Part shown: positions 1 through 7,558 of the stretch, piece after piece
Position numbering within the stretch: the stretch's first letter is position 1
Layout of the letters: every line of letters starts with the position of its first letter
Assembly: GCA_963825565.1 (NCBI GenBank)
Contig: CAWGTW010000003.1
Coordinates: 1 to 64,000 of the forward strand
Direction: 5' to 3'
Origin: JBFGCT01 sp963825565
GTDB lineage: Bacteria > Actinomycetota > Acidimicrobiia > Acidimicrobiales > Ilumatobacteraceae
Length of the DNA stretch: 64,000 bases
The notes under the pieces: generated by a model
What the model was told of the DNA's origin: nothing
Database searches by the model: none
What the model saw: only the letters and a program-made list of their open reading frames with translations
Translations under genes and position numbers: made by a program

Positions 1-312
1 GGGGGAGCCCTGCTCGACCCGACGATCACGCGCCGCCTCATCGGACGGTTCGCCCAACGGCTCGCCGACGACACCGCCACCACCCGCCGTCTCGACACTC
101 TCACCGACCGCGAACGCGGCGTCCTCATCGAACTCGCCAAGGGTTCGACCAACGCGGAGATCTCCGACACGCTGTACATCGGCGCCGCCACCGTCAAGAG
201 CCACGTCTCCAACATCCTCACCAAGCTCGGGCTTCGCGATCGCGCCCAGGCCGTCGTGTTCGCCTACGAGAGCGGTCTCATCACCCCCGGCCACCACGAC
301 ATCGGTCACTGA
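1..312 (+). CDS. LuxR-family response regulator, C-terminal part (5' end outside window)
   Basis: The frame is open from base 1 and ends at TGA 310-312. It encodes the last ~103 residues of a NarL/LuxR-type regulator: a linker followed by a LuxR helix-turn-helix with LTDRERGVLIELAKG, NAEISDTLYIGAATVKSHVS and NILTKLGLRDRAQAV, the canonical GerE/LuxR DNA-binding signature. The phosphoacceptor receiver domain expected in this family would lie upstream of the window and cannot be checked. The ending (HHDIGH) is a normal short tail. It may be the output half of a two-component pair with its kinase upstream. Family assignment is firm; target genes are unknown. Confidence 0.85.
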   Translation, partial: GGALLDPTITRRLIGRFAQRLADDTATTRRLDTLTDRERGVLIELAKGSTNAEISDTLYIGAATVKSHVSNILTKLGLRDRAQAVVFAYESGLITPGHHDIGH

Positions 313-468
313 CGGTCACCCCCCGGGCGGCCCTCGGCAGCGTTGGTTTGGGTCGCGCCCAGGGATACCCTCGCCCCGGCGTCGGGAGCCCCAACGGCCC
401 CCAAGCAGGCGGCGCTGCCGCCCGTACTCCGCGCCGAGGTCGACACGGCGAACCCCGCCGAGAATCGA

Positions 469-2172
469 ATGGTGAACCGGGTGCACAAACCGCACTTCAT
501 CGAGGCTGAGATCGAAGCGGACATCGCCGCCGAACGGTATTCGCGACCGATTTCCACTCGGTTCCCGCCGGAGCCCGGTGGGTACGCTCACCTCGGTCAC
601 GCCAAGGCGGCGACCATCTCGTTCGACCTGGCCGAGCGGTACGACGGCCACTTCATCCTCCGCCTCGACGACACGAATCCGCTGATCTCCCGGCAGGAGT
701 ACGTCGATGCCATGATCCGCGACATCGGTTGGTTGTTCGGGCCGAGGGCGACCGCCGACGTCAGGTACGCATCGGACTACTTCGCCAGCTTGATCGAGTC
801 GGCGCGACTCCTCGTCGAGCAGGGAGATGCGTACGTCGACGCACTCTCCTACGACGAGATCCGGGACTATCGCGGCGACTACTACCGCGCCGGTCGGCCC
901 TCCCCCTTCCGCGACCGTGACCGGGACGAGAACCTCGCGGAGTTCGATCGCATGGTCGACGGTGGGTTCGCCCCGGGCGAGCGCGTGCTCCGCGCGAAGA
1001 TCGACTACAACGCGGCGAACATGAACCTTCGGGACCCGTTGATCTACCGATCGCTCGACGCACCGCACTACCGCGTCCCCGGCTACTCCGTCTATCCGCT
1101 GTACGACTTCGCGCATCCACTCTCCGATGCGATCGAAGGCATCACGCACTCGACCTGTGGCCTGGAGTTCGCCGATCACCGGCCCCTCTACGACTGGTAT
1201 CTCGAGCGGCTGGGCGTGGTCGAGCCGCCGCGTCAGATCGAGTTCGGGGAGGTCGCCATCGAGCGGTCCGTGCTCAGCAAGCGTGCGATGCGCGAGCTCG
1301 TCGATCACGGGTGCGCGTCGGGCTGGGACGATCCCCGACTGCCGACCCTCGCCGGGCTGCGTCGCCTCGGTTATCCGCCGGATGCGGTGGTCGAGTTCGC
1401 GCGCGAGCTCGGCGTCGCCAACTCCAGCGGTGGCGTTGCCAGCCGGGCGCTGCTGACCCACCACGTGCGCCGACTCCTGAACGAGACGGCCGAACGCTAC
1501 ATGGGCGTCCGCAGCCCGATCCGGCTCTCGATCGACGGCGTGCCCGATCGCCTCGGCGAGGGCATCACGATCGAGCGGGTTCCGGGCCAACCCGAATCGG
1601 GGACGCGCGTCATCCCGTTCTCGGCGGACCTCTTCATCGACGAATCCGACTTCAGGGAGGATCCTCCGAAGGACTACTACCGGCTGGCGCCCGGCCGCAC
1701 GGTGCGGCTCCGCGGCGCCGGCCTGGTCCGCTGCATCGACTTCAGCCGCGATCCGGCAACCGGCGCGGTCGACGAGGTGATGGCGGTGTGGGACGGGCCG
1801 GTCGACGCGAACAGGGCGAGCGACGGCTCGAAGGTGCGCGGCACGCTCCACTGGGTCGCCCAAGCGACCGCCGTGCCGGCCGAGTTCCGGGAGTTCGGCG
1901 ACCTGCTCGAGGCGGCGCCCGAACCCGAGCAGGATGGCGGATCGATCCTCGACCGGTTCTCGCCAGAGAGCCTGCGGGTGTTCCCGGATGCCCGGGTCGA
2001 GCCGGCGCTCGCGTCGCTCGCGCCCGGGACGGTCGTGCAGCTCGAGCGCGTCGGGTTCTTCTCGATCGATCCCGAATCGCGCCCGGGCCACCCGGTGCTC
2101 AACCTGACCGCCAGCCTCCGCGACAACAAGTTCAGGCGGATCTTCTCGCAACCCGAATCCTCCTCGACCTGA
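469..2172 (+). CDS. glnS: Glutaminyl-tRNA synthetase
   Basis: Class Ic aminoacyl-tRNA synthetase that charges tRNA-Gln with glutamine in the cytoplasm. The protein (567 aa from ATG 469; E. coli GlnRS is ~554 aa) has the HIGH-type motif PPEPGGYAHLGHAKA, the GlnRS-typical RFD/RLDDTNP segment, DAIEGITHSTCGLEFADHRP, and a KMSKS equivalent VLSKRAMRELV. The C-terminal half carries the beta-barrel anticodon-binding signatures (IDESDFREDPPKDYYRL, VRGTLHWV, and GFFSIDPES followed by HPVLNLTASLRD). The frame is open back to TTG 343, but the added 42 residues are not family-like, so ATG 469 is preferred. It converges on the next operon with a 34-bp gap. Most actinobacteria make Gln-tRNA by GatCAB transamidation, so a dedicated GlnRS is notable. 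Confidence 0.93.
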   Translation: MVNRVHKPHFIEAEIEADIAAERYSRPISTRFPPEPGGYAHLGHAKAATISFDLAERYDGHFILRLDDTNPLISRQEYVDAMIRDIGWLFGPRATADVRYASDYFASLIESARLLVEQGDAYVDALSYDEIRDYRGDYYRAGRPSPFRDRDRDENLAEFDRMVDGGFAPGERVLRAKIDYNAANMNLRDPLIYRSLDAPHYRVPGYSVYPLYDFAHPLSDAIEGITHSTCGLEFADHRPLYDWYLERLGVVEPPRQIEFGEVAIERSVLSKRAMRELVDHGCASGWDDPRLPTLAGLRRLGYPPDAVVEFARELGVANSSGGVASRALLTHHVRRLLNETAERYMGVRSPIRLSIDGVPDRLGEGITIERVPGQPESGTRVIPFSADLFIDESDFREDPPKDYYRLAPGRTVRLRGAGLVRCIDFSRDPATGAVDEVMAVWDGPVDANRASDGSKVRGTLHWVAQATAVPAEFREFGDLLEAAPEPEQDGGSILDRFSPESLRVFPDARVEPALASLAPGTVVQLERVGFFSIDPESRPGHPVLNLTASLRDNKFRRIFSQPESSST

Positions 2173-2206
2173 CTCACCAACCGCTCGACGGGGACGCTCG
2201 GCGCGG

Positions 2207-4084
2207 TCACCCGGTGTCGAGATCGGGCAAACAGAAGTGGCAGCCGTTGTAGCCGTGGTCGACGGCACGCTCCGGGACCTGGTACGCCCGCTTGTTCGCG
2301 GGGTTCATCTTGCCGACCCAGTCGCACTGGCTTCGATGGACCTCCCCGCTTCGGGCGTTGGCGGTGAAGGGGTGATCGCCGACCACGAACCGGCGCGTGA
2401 TCCGCCCCATCTCGCGGCCGTCGATGAGCTGGCGCACGAACACGTCGTACGAGCCGTCGGGCTGTTCGCCGGCCAGGGTCAGCGTCAGTACGGCCTCGGT
2501 CCGGTCGCTCGGTTCGAGCGGCATGTCGCGGATCGCGCAGCGGGCACCGCTCTCGAGCTCGAGTGTCACGTGGCGGGTGGTGTGGTCGACCCGCTCCATC
2601 CGCTCCAGGCGCGCCCCGTCGAGCAGCCTGCGGAGGAGACGCAGCTCGGCGTGGGCACCGGCGGGCAACGCCGACAGGTCGACCTCGAGATCGCCGCGAT
2701 GCGACCGCCGCGGCCAGCCCTGCACCCTGAACTCGATCCGGGAGTACCCGCCCGCGAACTCGTCGTCGACGTCGAAGTTCTTCCACACCACGCTGTTGTT
2801 CTCGCGGATGAGTTCGTAGAAGTCCGTCGTCGTGGTGATGCCGGCGAGATCCGGCGGCGGGTCCTGGGCGTTCCCGAGCACACCGACGAAGCAGTAGTGA
2901 CCGGCGCTGGGAATCTGATCGGCTGGCCACTCCAGTGGCCCACCGATGCCGTGCTGATCGGGTGCGATGAGCGGCAGTGCGATCGACCCGATCAGCGTCC
3001 AGCTGGTCGGGGTCGGCAGCGTCGACGGGAGGGTCCAGTAGACGTCGACCGTGGCATCACTCGTCGAGTATCCGCGGTTGTGCGCGCGTGCGTAGATCTG
3101 GTTGTGCTGTCCGATCTCGATGTCCTCGAACAGTGTCCCGTTGGTCAGTGCGCCCGGGCCGAGCAGGGTCGCAGCCGGATCCGACAGGACGTCGCGGAAG
3201 TGGTGGATGTCTGGGCTCAGGCTGAAACCACCTCCCTGGGAGGGCTCGACACCGGTGTCGGCGAGGTTGTCGCGGAGGTAGAGATCGGCGAACGCCAGGT
3301 GCAGTCGCTCGCCGAGGTCGCGGGCGCCGTCGTCGTACTGCGGCGTGGCGAGGTCGGATTCGTTGGCCACGATGTGGTCGAACACCTCCCGCATCGTGAC
3401 GAAGCCGTTGTTGTCCGCGTCGGGTTGGACGGCGTTCCCCAGCAGATCCTGTCGGTTGAGTGCGGCGAGGAGGTGGAAGTTGAACTCGCCGTGAGGGTAC
3501 GTCGTCCCGGCGATGACCTCGCGTTCGGCCAGACCGTCGGAGGGATGGGCGACCTCGGCGTCGGAGGCTGCCGTCAACACGACCGTGCGGTCGTCGGCGA
3601 GGTGTGGCACGAATCCACCGCTGAAGCATTGCTGCATGCAGAAGATCCGGTACCCGCACGTCACCTGATCGACCGCGGCGGCGAAGTCGTCGGCGCGCAT
3701 GTTCCCGTCCCGGAGGCACAGCGTGCTGGCGGCCGGAGTACCGGTCAGGTCCCGGCTGCCGTGATCGAAGGTCCACACGAAGAGCAGGTCGTCGTCGGTC
3801 AACTGTGGTCGGCCGTTCGTACCGTTGGCGAGGTCGTCGAAGACGTCCTCGACGTCGGTGATGTTGGCGGAGGAGTCGGTGATCGCCGGGTTGGGGCGGT
3901 ACCGCGCGGCCGGGTAGCCCACGTTGACGTAGTCGGCGCCGTCGCCGTACAGCACGAAGATGTCCTGTGCCGCGAAACCGGCGTCGATGAGCGTCTGACG
4001 CATCAGCACCAGGTCGAAGAAGAACTCCGGGTAGCCGTTCTCGGCGAGGTCACCGGAGATGAGCACTGCGTATCTGGTCCCCAT
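2207..4084 (-). CDS. Caspase-like (clan CD) cysteine peptidase with CARDB-like and Ada-type zinc C-terminal modules
   Basis: A 625-aa protein with no signal peptide. Residues 1-~265 look like a clan CD (C13/C14-type) peptidase: a beta-strand start (RYAVLISGD), the catalytic His-Gly in TFDHGSRD (His108), and the catalytic Cys in FCMQQCFSGGF (Cys153). An EF-hand-like DADNNGFVTMREVF follows near 222. From ~268 on, the protein is clearly homologous to the C-terminal half of the gene product at 4801-6942: a CARDB-like region (ATVDVYWTLPSTLPTP), a second beta-rich region (AGGYSRIEFRVQGWP) and a final H583-x3-C587...C615-x2-C618 motif resembling the Ada metal-binding fold. It is the last gene of a three-gene operon, 5 bp after the beta-propeller gene. 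Substrate and role are unknown; a proteolytic effector or surveillance protein is inference. Confidence 0.72.
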   Translation of the reverse strand: MGTRYAVLISGDLAENGYPEFFFDLVLMRQTLIDAGFAAQDIFVLYGDGADYVNVGYPAARYRPNPAITDSSANITDVEDVFDDLANGTNGRPQLTDDDLLFVWTFDHGSRDLTGTPAASTLCLRDGNMRADDFAAAVDQVTCGYRIFCMQQCFSGGFVPHLADDRTVVLTAASDAEVAHPSDGLAEREVIAGTTYPHGEFNFHLLAALNRQDLLGNAVQPDADNNGFVTMREVFDHIVANESDLATPQYDDGARDLGERLHLAFADLYLRDNLADTGVEPSQGGGFSLSPDIHHFRDVLSDPAATLLGPGALTNGTLFEDIEIGQHNQIYARAHNRGYSTSDATVDVYWTLPSTLPTPTSWTLIGSIALPLIAPDQHGIGGPLEWPADQIPSAGHYCFVGVLGNAQDPPPDLAGITTTTDFYELIRENNSVVWKNFDVDDEFAGGYSRIEFRVQGWPRRSHRGDLEVDLSALPAGAHAELRLLRRLLDGARLERMERVDHTTRHVTLELESGARCAIRDMPLEPSDRTEAVLTLTLAGEQPDGSYDVFVRQLIDGREMGRITRRFVVGDHPFTANARSGEVHRSQCDWVGKMNPANKRAYQVPERAVDHGYNGCHFCLPDLDTG

Positions 4085-4089
4085 CGCAC

Positions 4090-4782
4090 TCAGTCCTCCA
4101 TGGCCAGGCGGTAGAGCGCGCCCGACGCTGCGTCCCGGATCCAGAGATTTCCGGGCAGCTCGAGGTTCAACCCGGTCGGCTCCTCGATCGGGTCCGGCAC
4201 GGCGGCCACAGTCCAGTCGCGGGCGCCGTCGAGACGCGCGAGTTGGTGGCCACGCGCCTCGACCACGAAGAGCCGGTCACCGCGCGAGTCGTTGTCGACC
4301 CCGACCGGCCGCGGGCCGGGCGACCACACGTGTGAGCGCACGGCCCGAGCGGACGGATCGACGCGGTAGATCGAGCTCGAGTAGCCGGCGATGCAGGCGA
4401 TCCACAGCTCGCCCTCGTCCCAGGCGATGTCGCCGATGCGGGCACCTTCGGCCCGCAGCGAGTCGGGGAAGTCGGCGAAGTCGAGGTCGTCCACGTCGAT
4501 GAGCGGCTCCTCGGCCCCGGACTCGGGGTCGATGCGCGACACGAGTCGCGTCGATGCGTCGGCGACGAGCAGCCGACTGCCGTCCCATGTCATGCCGCCG
4601 GTCGCGGAGGGCAGCGGCCGTCTTGGCCCGACCTCGGCCAACCGAGCTTCGGCGAGGCCCTCGTAGCGGATCACCTCCCTGTGAGGGGCGCCCGCTGCGT
4701 AGAGTCGCCCCTCGGCAACGAGCAGCGCTTCGTTCGCCTCGGCGAGATCGAAGCGTCGTTCGATGTGGATCTCCATCCCCAC
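4090..4782 (-). CDS. Small beta-propeller (SMP-30/NHL-like) protein
   Basis: A 230-aa cytoplasmic-looking protein made of repeated blades with the pattern G-x-L-(W/Y/F)-(V/I)-A/D: EGRLYAAG, GSRLLVADASTRLVSRIDP, EGELWIACIAGYSSSIYRVDP, GDRLFVVEARGHQLARLDG and GNLWIRDAASGALYRLA. That makes about five blades, so it is shorter than a full six-bladed SMP-30. No catalytic metal ligands are obvious. It sits between two cysteine hydrolase genes that share a C-terminal half, 18 bp downstream of one and 5 bp upstream of the other, so the three are almost certainly cotranscribed. A role as partner, substrate sensor or inhibitor of the flanking enzymes is inference from position only. Confidence 0.6.
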   Translation of the reverse strand: MGMEIHIERRFDLAEANEALLVAEGRLYAAGAPHREVIRYEGLAEARLAEVGPRRPLPSATGGMTWDGSRLLVADASTRLVSRIDPESGAEEPLIDVDDLDFADFPDSLRAEGARIGDIAWDEGELWIACIAGYSSSIYRVDPSARAVRSHVWSPGPRPVGVDNDSRGDRLFVVEARGHQLARLDGARDWTVAAVPDPIEEPTGLNLELPGNLWIRDAASGALYRLAMED

Positions 4783-4800
4783 TCCCTTCTCCGGCGGCGA

Positions 4801-6942
4801 TCACCCCGTGTCGTGTGTGGGCAGGCAGTAGTGGCAGCCGTTGAACCCGTGGTGTAGCGCCTGTTCCAGCTCACGGTACGCCCGCTTGTTGCGCCCGCTC
4901 ATCTTGCGGACCCACTCGCAGTTCGCGAGGTGGACCTCTGCGCTGCGCCGGTTGGCGACGAACGGGTGGTCGCCGACCAGCAGGCGCCTGGTGATGCGGC
5001 CCATCTCGGCGCCGCCGATCCGCTGCAGCACGGAGAACTCGTAGGCGCCGTCGGCTGCCCCGTCTGGGATCGTCACCGAGACCGTCGCCTCGGAGCAGTC
5101 ACTCGGCTCCAGCGGCATGTCGCGGACGATGCCCCGGGTCGTCGACGTCGTCGCGTAGCGGGCGTGCAACTTCGTCTGGTCGGTCTCGACGAGGTCGACG
5201 AGCTCGGCGTTGTCGGTGAGGCGCTTCAGCAGCCTCAATTCGACCTCCGCCCCCGGTGGGAGCTCGGAGACGTCGACCTCGAGATCGCTCAGGTAGCGGG
5301 TGCGCGGCCAACCGCGGATCTCGAAGGAGAACTGCATGTAGCCACCGGCGAAGTGGTCCTCGACGTCGAAGTTCTTCCAGGTGACGTTGTTGTTGTTGCG
5401 GATGTACTCACGGAAGTCGTCGAGGTCGCTGATCGACCCATGGGCTGGCGCCGGGTCAGCGGGAGCGCCGACCACCGCAACGAAGCAGTAGTGGCCCTCG
5501 GCGGGCACCGTGTTCCAGGTGAGGGGTCCGGCGACGTCGAAGTCGCCGACGTCGACGGTGGTCGCTGGGATCGTTCCGATCAGATTCCAGCTGGCTGGCG
5601 TCGGCAGGGTCGACGGGCGCATCCAGTAGACGTCGACGGTTGCATCGCCCGACGCGTCGCCCCGGTTCTGGAGGCGTACGTAGACGTAGTTGGATTGTCC
5701 GTACTCGACGTCCTCGAACAGGTCGTCTCGGTCCTGCGCCGCCGCGCTCCCGAGCGTCGCGGCCGGGTCGGCAAGCTGCTGCCGGTAGTGATTGATGTCG
5801 GGGCTGCGGGAGATGCCCCCACCCACCAGCGGCTGCAGGCCCTCGTCCTGCAGGTTGTCGCGAACGTAGACGTCCGGCACGAAGCAGGCAGTGTGCGGGG
5901 GCGCACCGTGCGCGTCCGTCTCGAGGCGCAACGCGTTCCGATACGTGGCGAGCACGCCAGCGGTCTGCGAGTAGTCGTCGTCGAACGACTCCGCACCCCC
6001 GCTCGATCGGTAGAACACGCGGGAGCTGGAGTGCACCGCAGTTGCGCTAGCGTCGTTCTGGGCGTACACCCAGACCGCCTCGGGCACCGGTTCGTCGAAC
6101 ATCGACGGATCGATCACGTACGTCTCGATGCCGCTGCCGGTGTCGACGTCCAGGATCGGGGCGACGTGCCATCCCCACGAGACGCTGCAGTTGTAGACGT
6201 TCGGCGTCGCGACGTTCAGCCAGCCATAGATCCAGATCTTCTCCGGCTCTGTCCCGTCGGCGATCATCAGCCTGCGCATCTCGTGGGCTCGGCCCCAGCA
6301 TCCGTCACGGGGGTAGAGGAACGGGATGCACGATCCCGACGGCGACACCGCTCCGCAGGTCTGCGTGTTGACGAGGTCGTACAGCTGCTGTCCGCGGGCC
6401 GGCGTCACCGGGGCGTAGCTGTACCCCGCAGCCGGTGCCGGGCCAGGGGCCGGCACCGGCTCAGGAGGGTGAGGCGCAGGCCGGACGTCGATGATCTGGT
6501 CGTGGTCAGCGCTCTCGGTGACGACCACCGCGGTGTCGTCGCGATTGGCCGCTTGAAGAGCAGCGAGCAGCTCGTCGAAGTCGGGGTTCGCCCGACGCAG
6601 GACATGGCGGGCGTGGGACGGCTCAAGCTCGACGGCGACATCGCCACCGGACCCGGTCGTCAGGTCGGCGACGGTGACAACGATCGGCACGTGCAGCGCG
6701 GTCAGCAACCCGGTGGCGGGATCGCGCTCGGCGTAGACCGGCAGCTGGTTGCGGCGCATGTCGTCGAGCACGTCGACCCACACCGCGGCTCGCTCCTGCG
6801 ACATGTCGACCCGTGCCGGGGGTCCGTCGGCGAAGGTCACGTCGACAAACGGGGGTGGCGGCTGGGCGGAGGCCGCGTAGCCTCCCCGCCGCTTGGGCGA
6901 GACGTTCCTGACGTTTCCGACGATGGCGTTCTGGCGAGGCAT
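4801..6942 (-). CDS. Protein-glutaminase-like deamidase with CARDB-like and Ada-type zinc C-terminal modules
   Basis: A 713-aa protein with no signal peptide. Residues ~205-285 match the protein-glutamine glutaminase fold (Chryseobacterium type, papain-like): YPRDGCWGRAHEMR gives nucleophile Cys215, SVSWGWHVAPIL gives His259 and YVIDPSMF gives Asp278, spaced as in the family. Residues 1-~155 are a separate alpha/beta region and a Pro-rich linker (160-172) follows. Residues ~357-713 are the same C-terminal half found in the peptidase at 2207-4084, ending in H671-x3-C675...C703-x2-C706. Enzymes of this family deamidate side-chain glutamines of proteins. It is the first gene of the operon; its promoter should lie in 6943-7100. 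Whether it is a toxin, effector or processing enzyme is not visible. Confidence 0.72.
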   Translation of the reverse strand: MPRQNAIVGNVRNVSPKRRGGYAASAQPPPPFVDVTFADGPPARVDMSQERAAVWVDVLDDMRRNQLPVYAERDPATGLLTALHVPIVVTVADLTTGSGGDVAVELEPSHARHVLRRANPDFDELLAALQAANRDDTAVVVTESADHDQIIDVRPAPHPPEPVPAPGPAPAAGYSYAPVTPARGQQLYDLVNTQTCGAVSPSGSCIPFLYPRDGCWGRAHEMRRLMIADGTEPEKIWIYGWLNVATPNVYNCSVSWGWHVAPILDVDTGSGIETYVIDPSMFDEPVPEAVWVYAQNDASATAVHSSSRVFYRSSGGAESFDDDYSQTAGVLATYRNALRLETDAHGAPPHTACFVPDVYVRDNLQDEGLQPLVGGGISRSPDINHYRQQLADPAATLGSAAAQDRDDLFEDVEYGQSNYVYVRLQNRGDASGDATVDVYWMRPSTLPTPASWNLIGTIPATTVDVGDFDVAGPLTWNTVPAEGHYCFVAVVGAPADPAPAHGSISDLDDFREYIRNNNNVTWKNFDVEDHFAGGYMQFSFEIRGWPRTRYLSDLEVDVSELPPGAEVELRLLKRLTDNAELVDLVETDQTKLHARYATTSTTRGIVRDMPLEPSDCSEATVSVTIPDGAADGAYEFSVLQRIGGAEMGRITRRLLVGDHPFVANRRSAEVHLANCEWVRKMSGRNKRAYRELEQALHHGFNGCHYCLPTHDTG

Positions 6943-7558
6943 CCGAACTCCCTTCCAGTCGGAGCCGGACCGGTCGACCTCGCGATCGAGACGGCTCGGT
7001 CGTCTCCCTGTTCTGAGCCGGCGCTGCTCCTCAGCGCGGACAGCTTCTCGCCTCTACCGTCCCCGGGTGGCCCGATCCGGGGGTAGAGGCGAACGTCATC
7101 CCAAGCGCGATTCCGCGCGCGCTGCGTAGCGACGATCGATGCCCAGCCCTCCGTGAGCAGGTTGAGCTCTCCGCTGCAGCAGCGCTCAGTTCGCCACTTC
7201 AGCGTCCGCCAACCGGTGCTCAGGTGGAACATCACAACGGCCAGGACGCTGTATGGCGATGCCCAGCAGCACGATCCTCGAACCGATCACCCACACGGTT
7301 GGCAAGTTGGTCGGACTGGTAGAGCTCGCGCATGCTGAGTGGTGCGGGCGCCAGCAGCACTCAGTCGAGCGCGGACCAGACCGGCTCTGCGCCGCGATCA
7401 GCGCAGTCCACCTCACGCCAGGATCGCGCCGTGACAGGCGTCGCGTGGCCGGCGGAGAACGAGGCGTTGGAGCGCCTCGGGTGTTCAGGGTCGACACGCC
7501 GGCGACGTCGGCCGACGTCGAGCGGCTCGACCAAGATGCTCGTGCCGGCCCCGACTCG
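6943..7558. other. Intergenic region without a convincing gene
   Basis: About 615 bp between the start of the deamidase operon and the 3' end of the ABC permease gene, both on the minus strand. It must hold the promoter of the three-gene operon. Several open frames exist on both strands, but their translations are Arg/Pro/Ser-rich and resemble nothing. A short hydrophobic patch on the minus strand (VWVIGSRIVLLGIAIQ, near 7240-7290) might be a gene relic, but it is too short to call. Confidence 0.5.

Noticed and set aside
316..2268. 650-codon minus-strand open frame opposite glnS
   Set aside because: Translation is Arg/Glu/Val-rich antisense shadow of a clear glnS; high GC leaves long antisense frames open.
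4930..7086. 718-codon plus-strand frame opposite the deamidase gene
   Set aside because: Val/Asp/Arg-rich antisense shadow; the minus strand carries recognisable catalytic motifs.
7186..7497. 103-codon minus-strand frame with a short hydrophobic patch
   Set aside because: No ribosome site, Arg/Ser/Pro-rich, no recognisable family; possibly a relic but not supportable.
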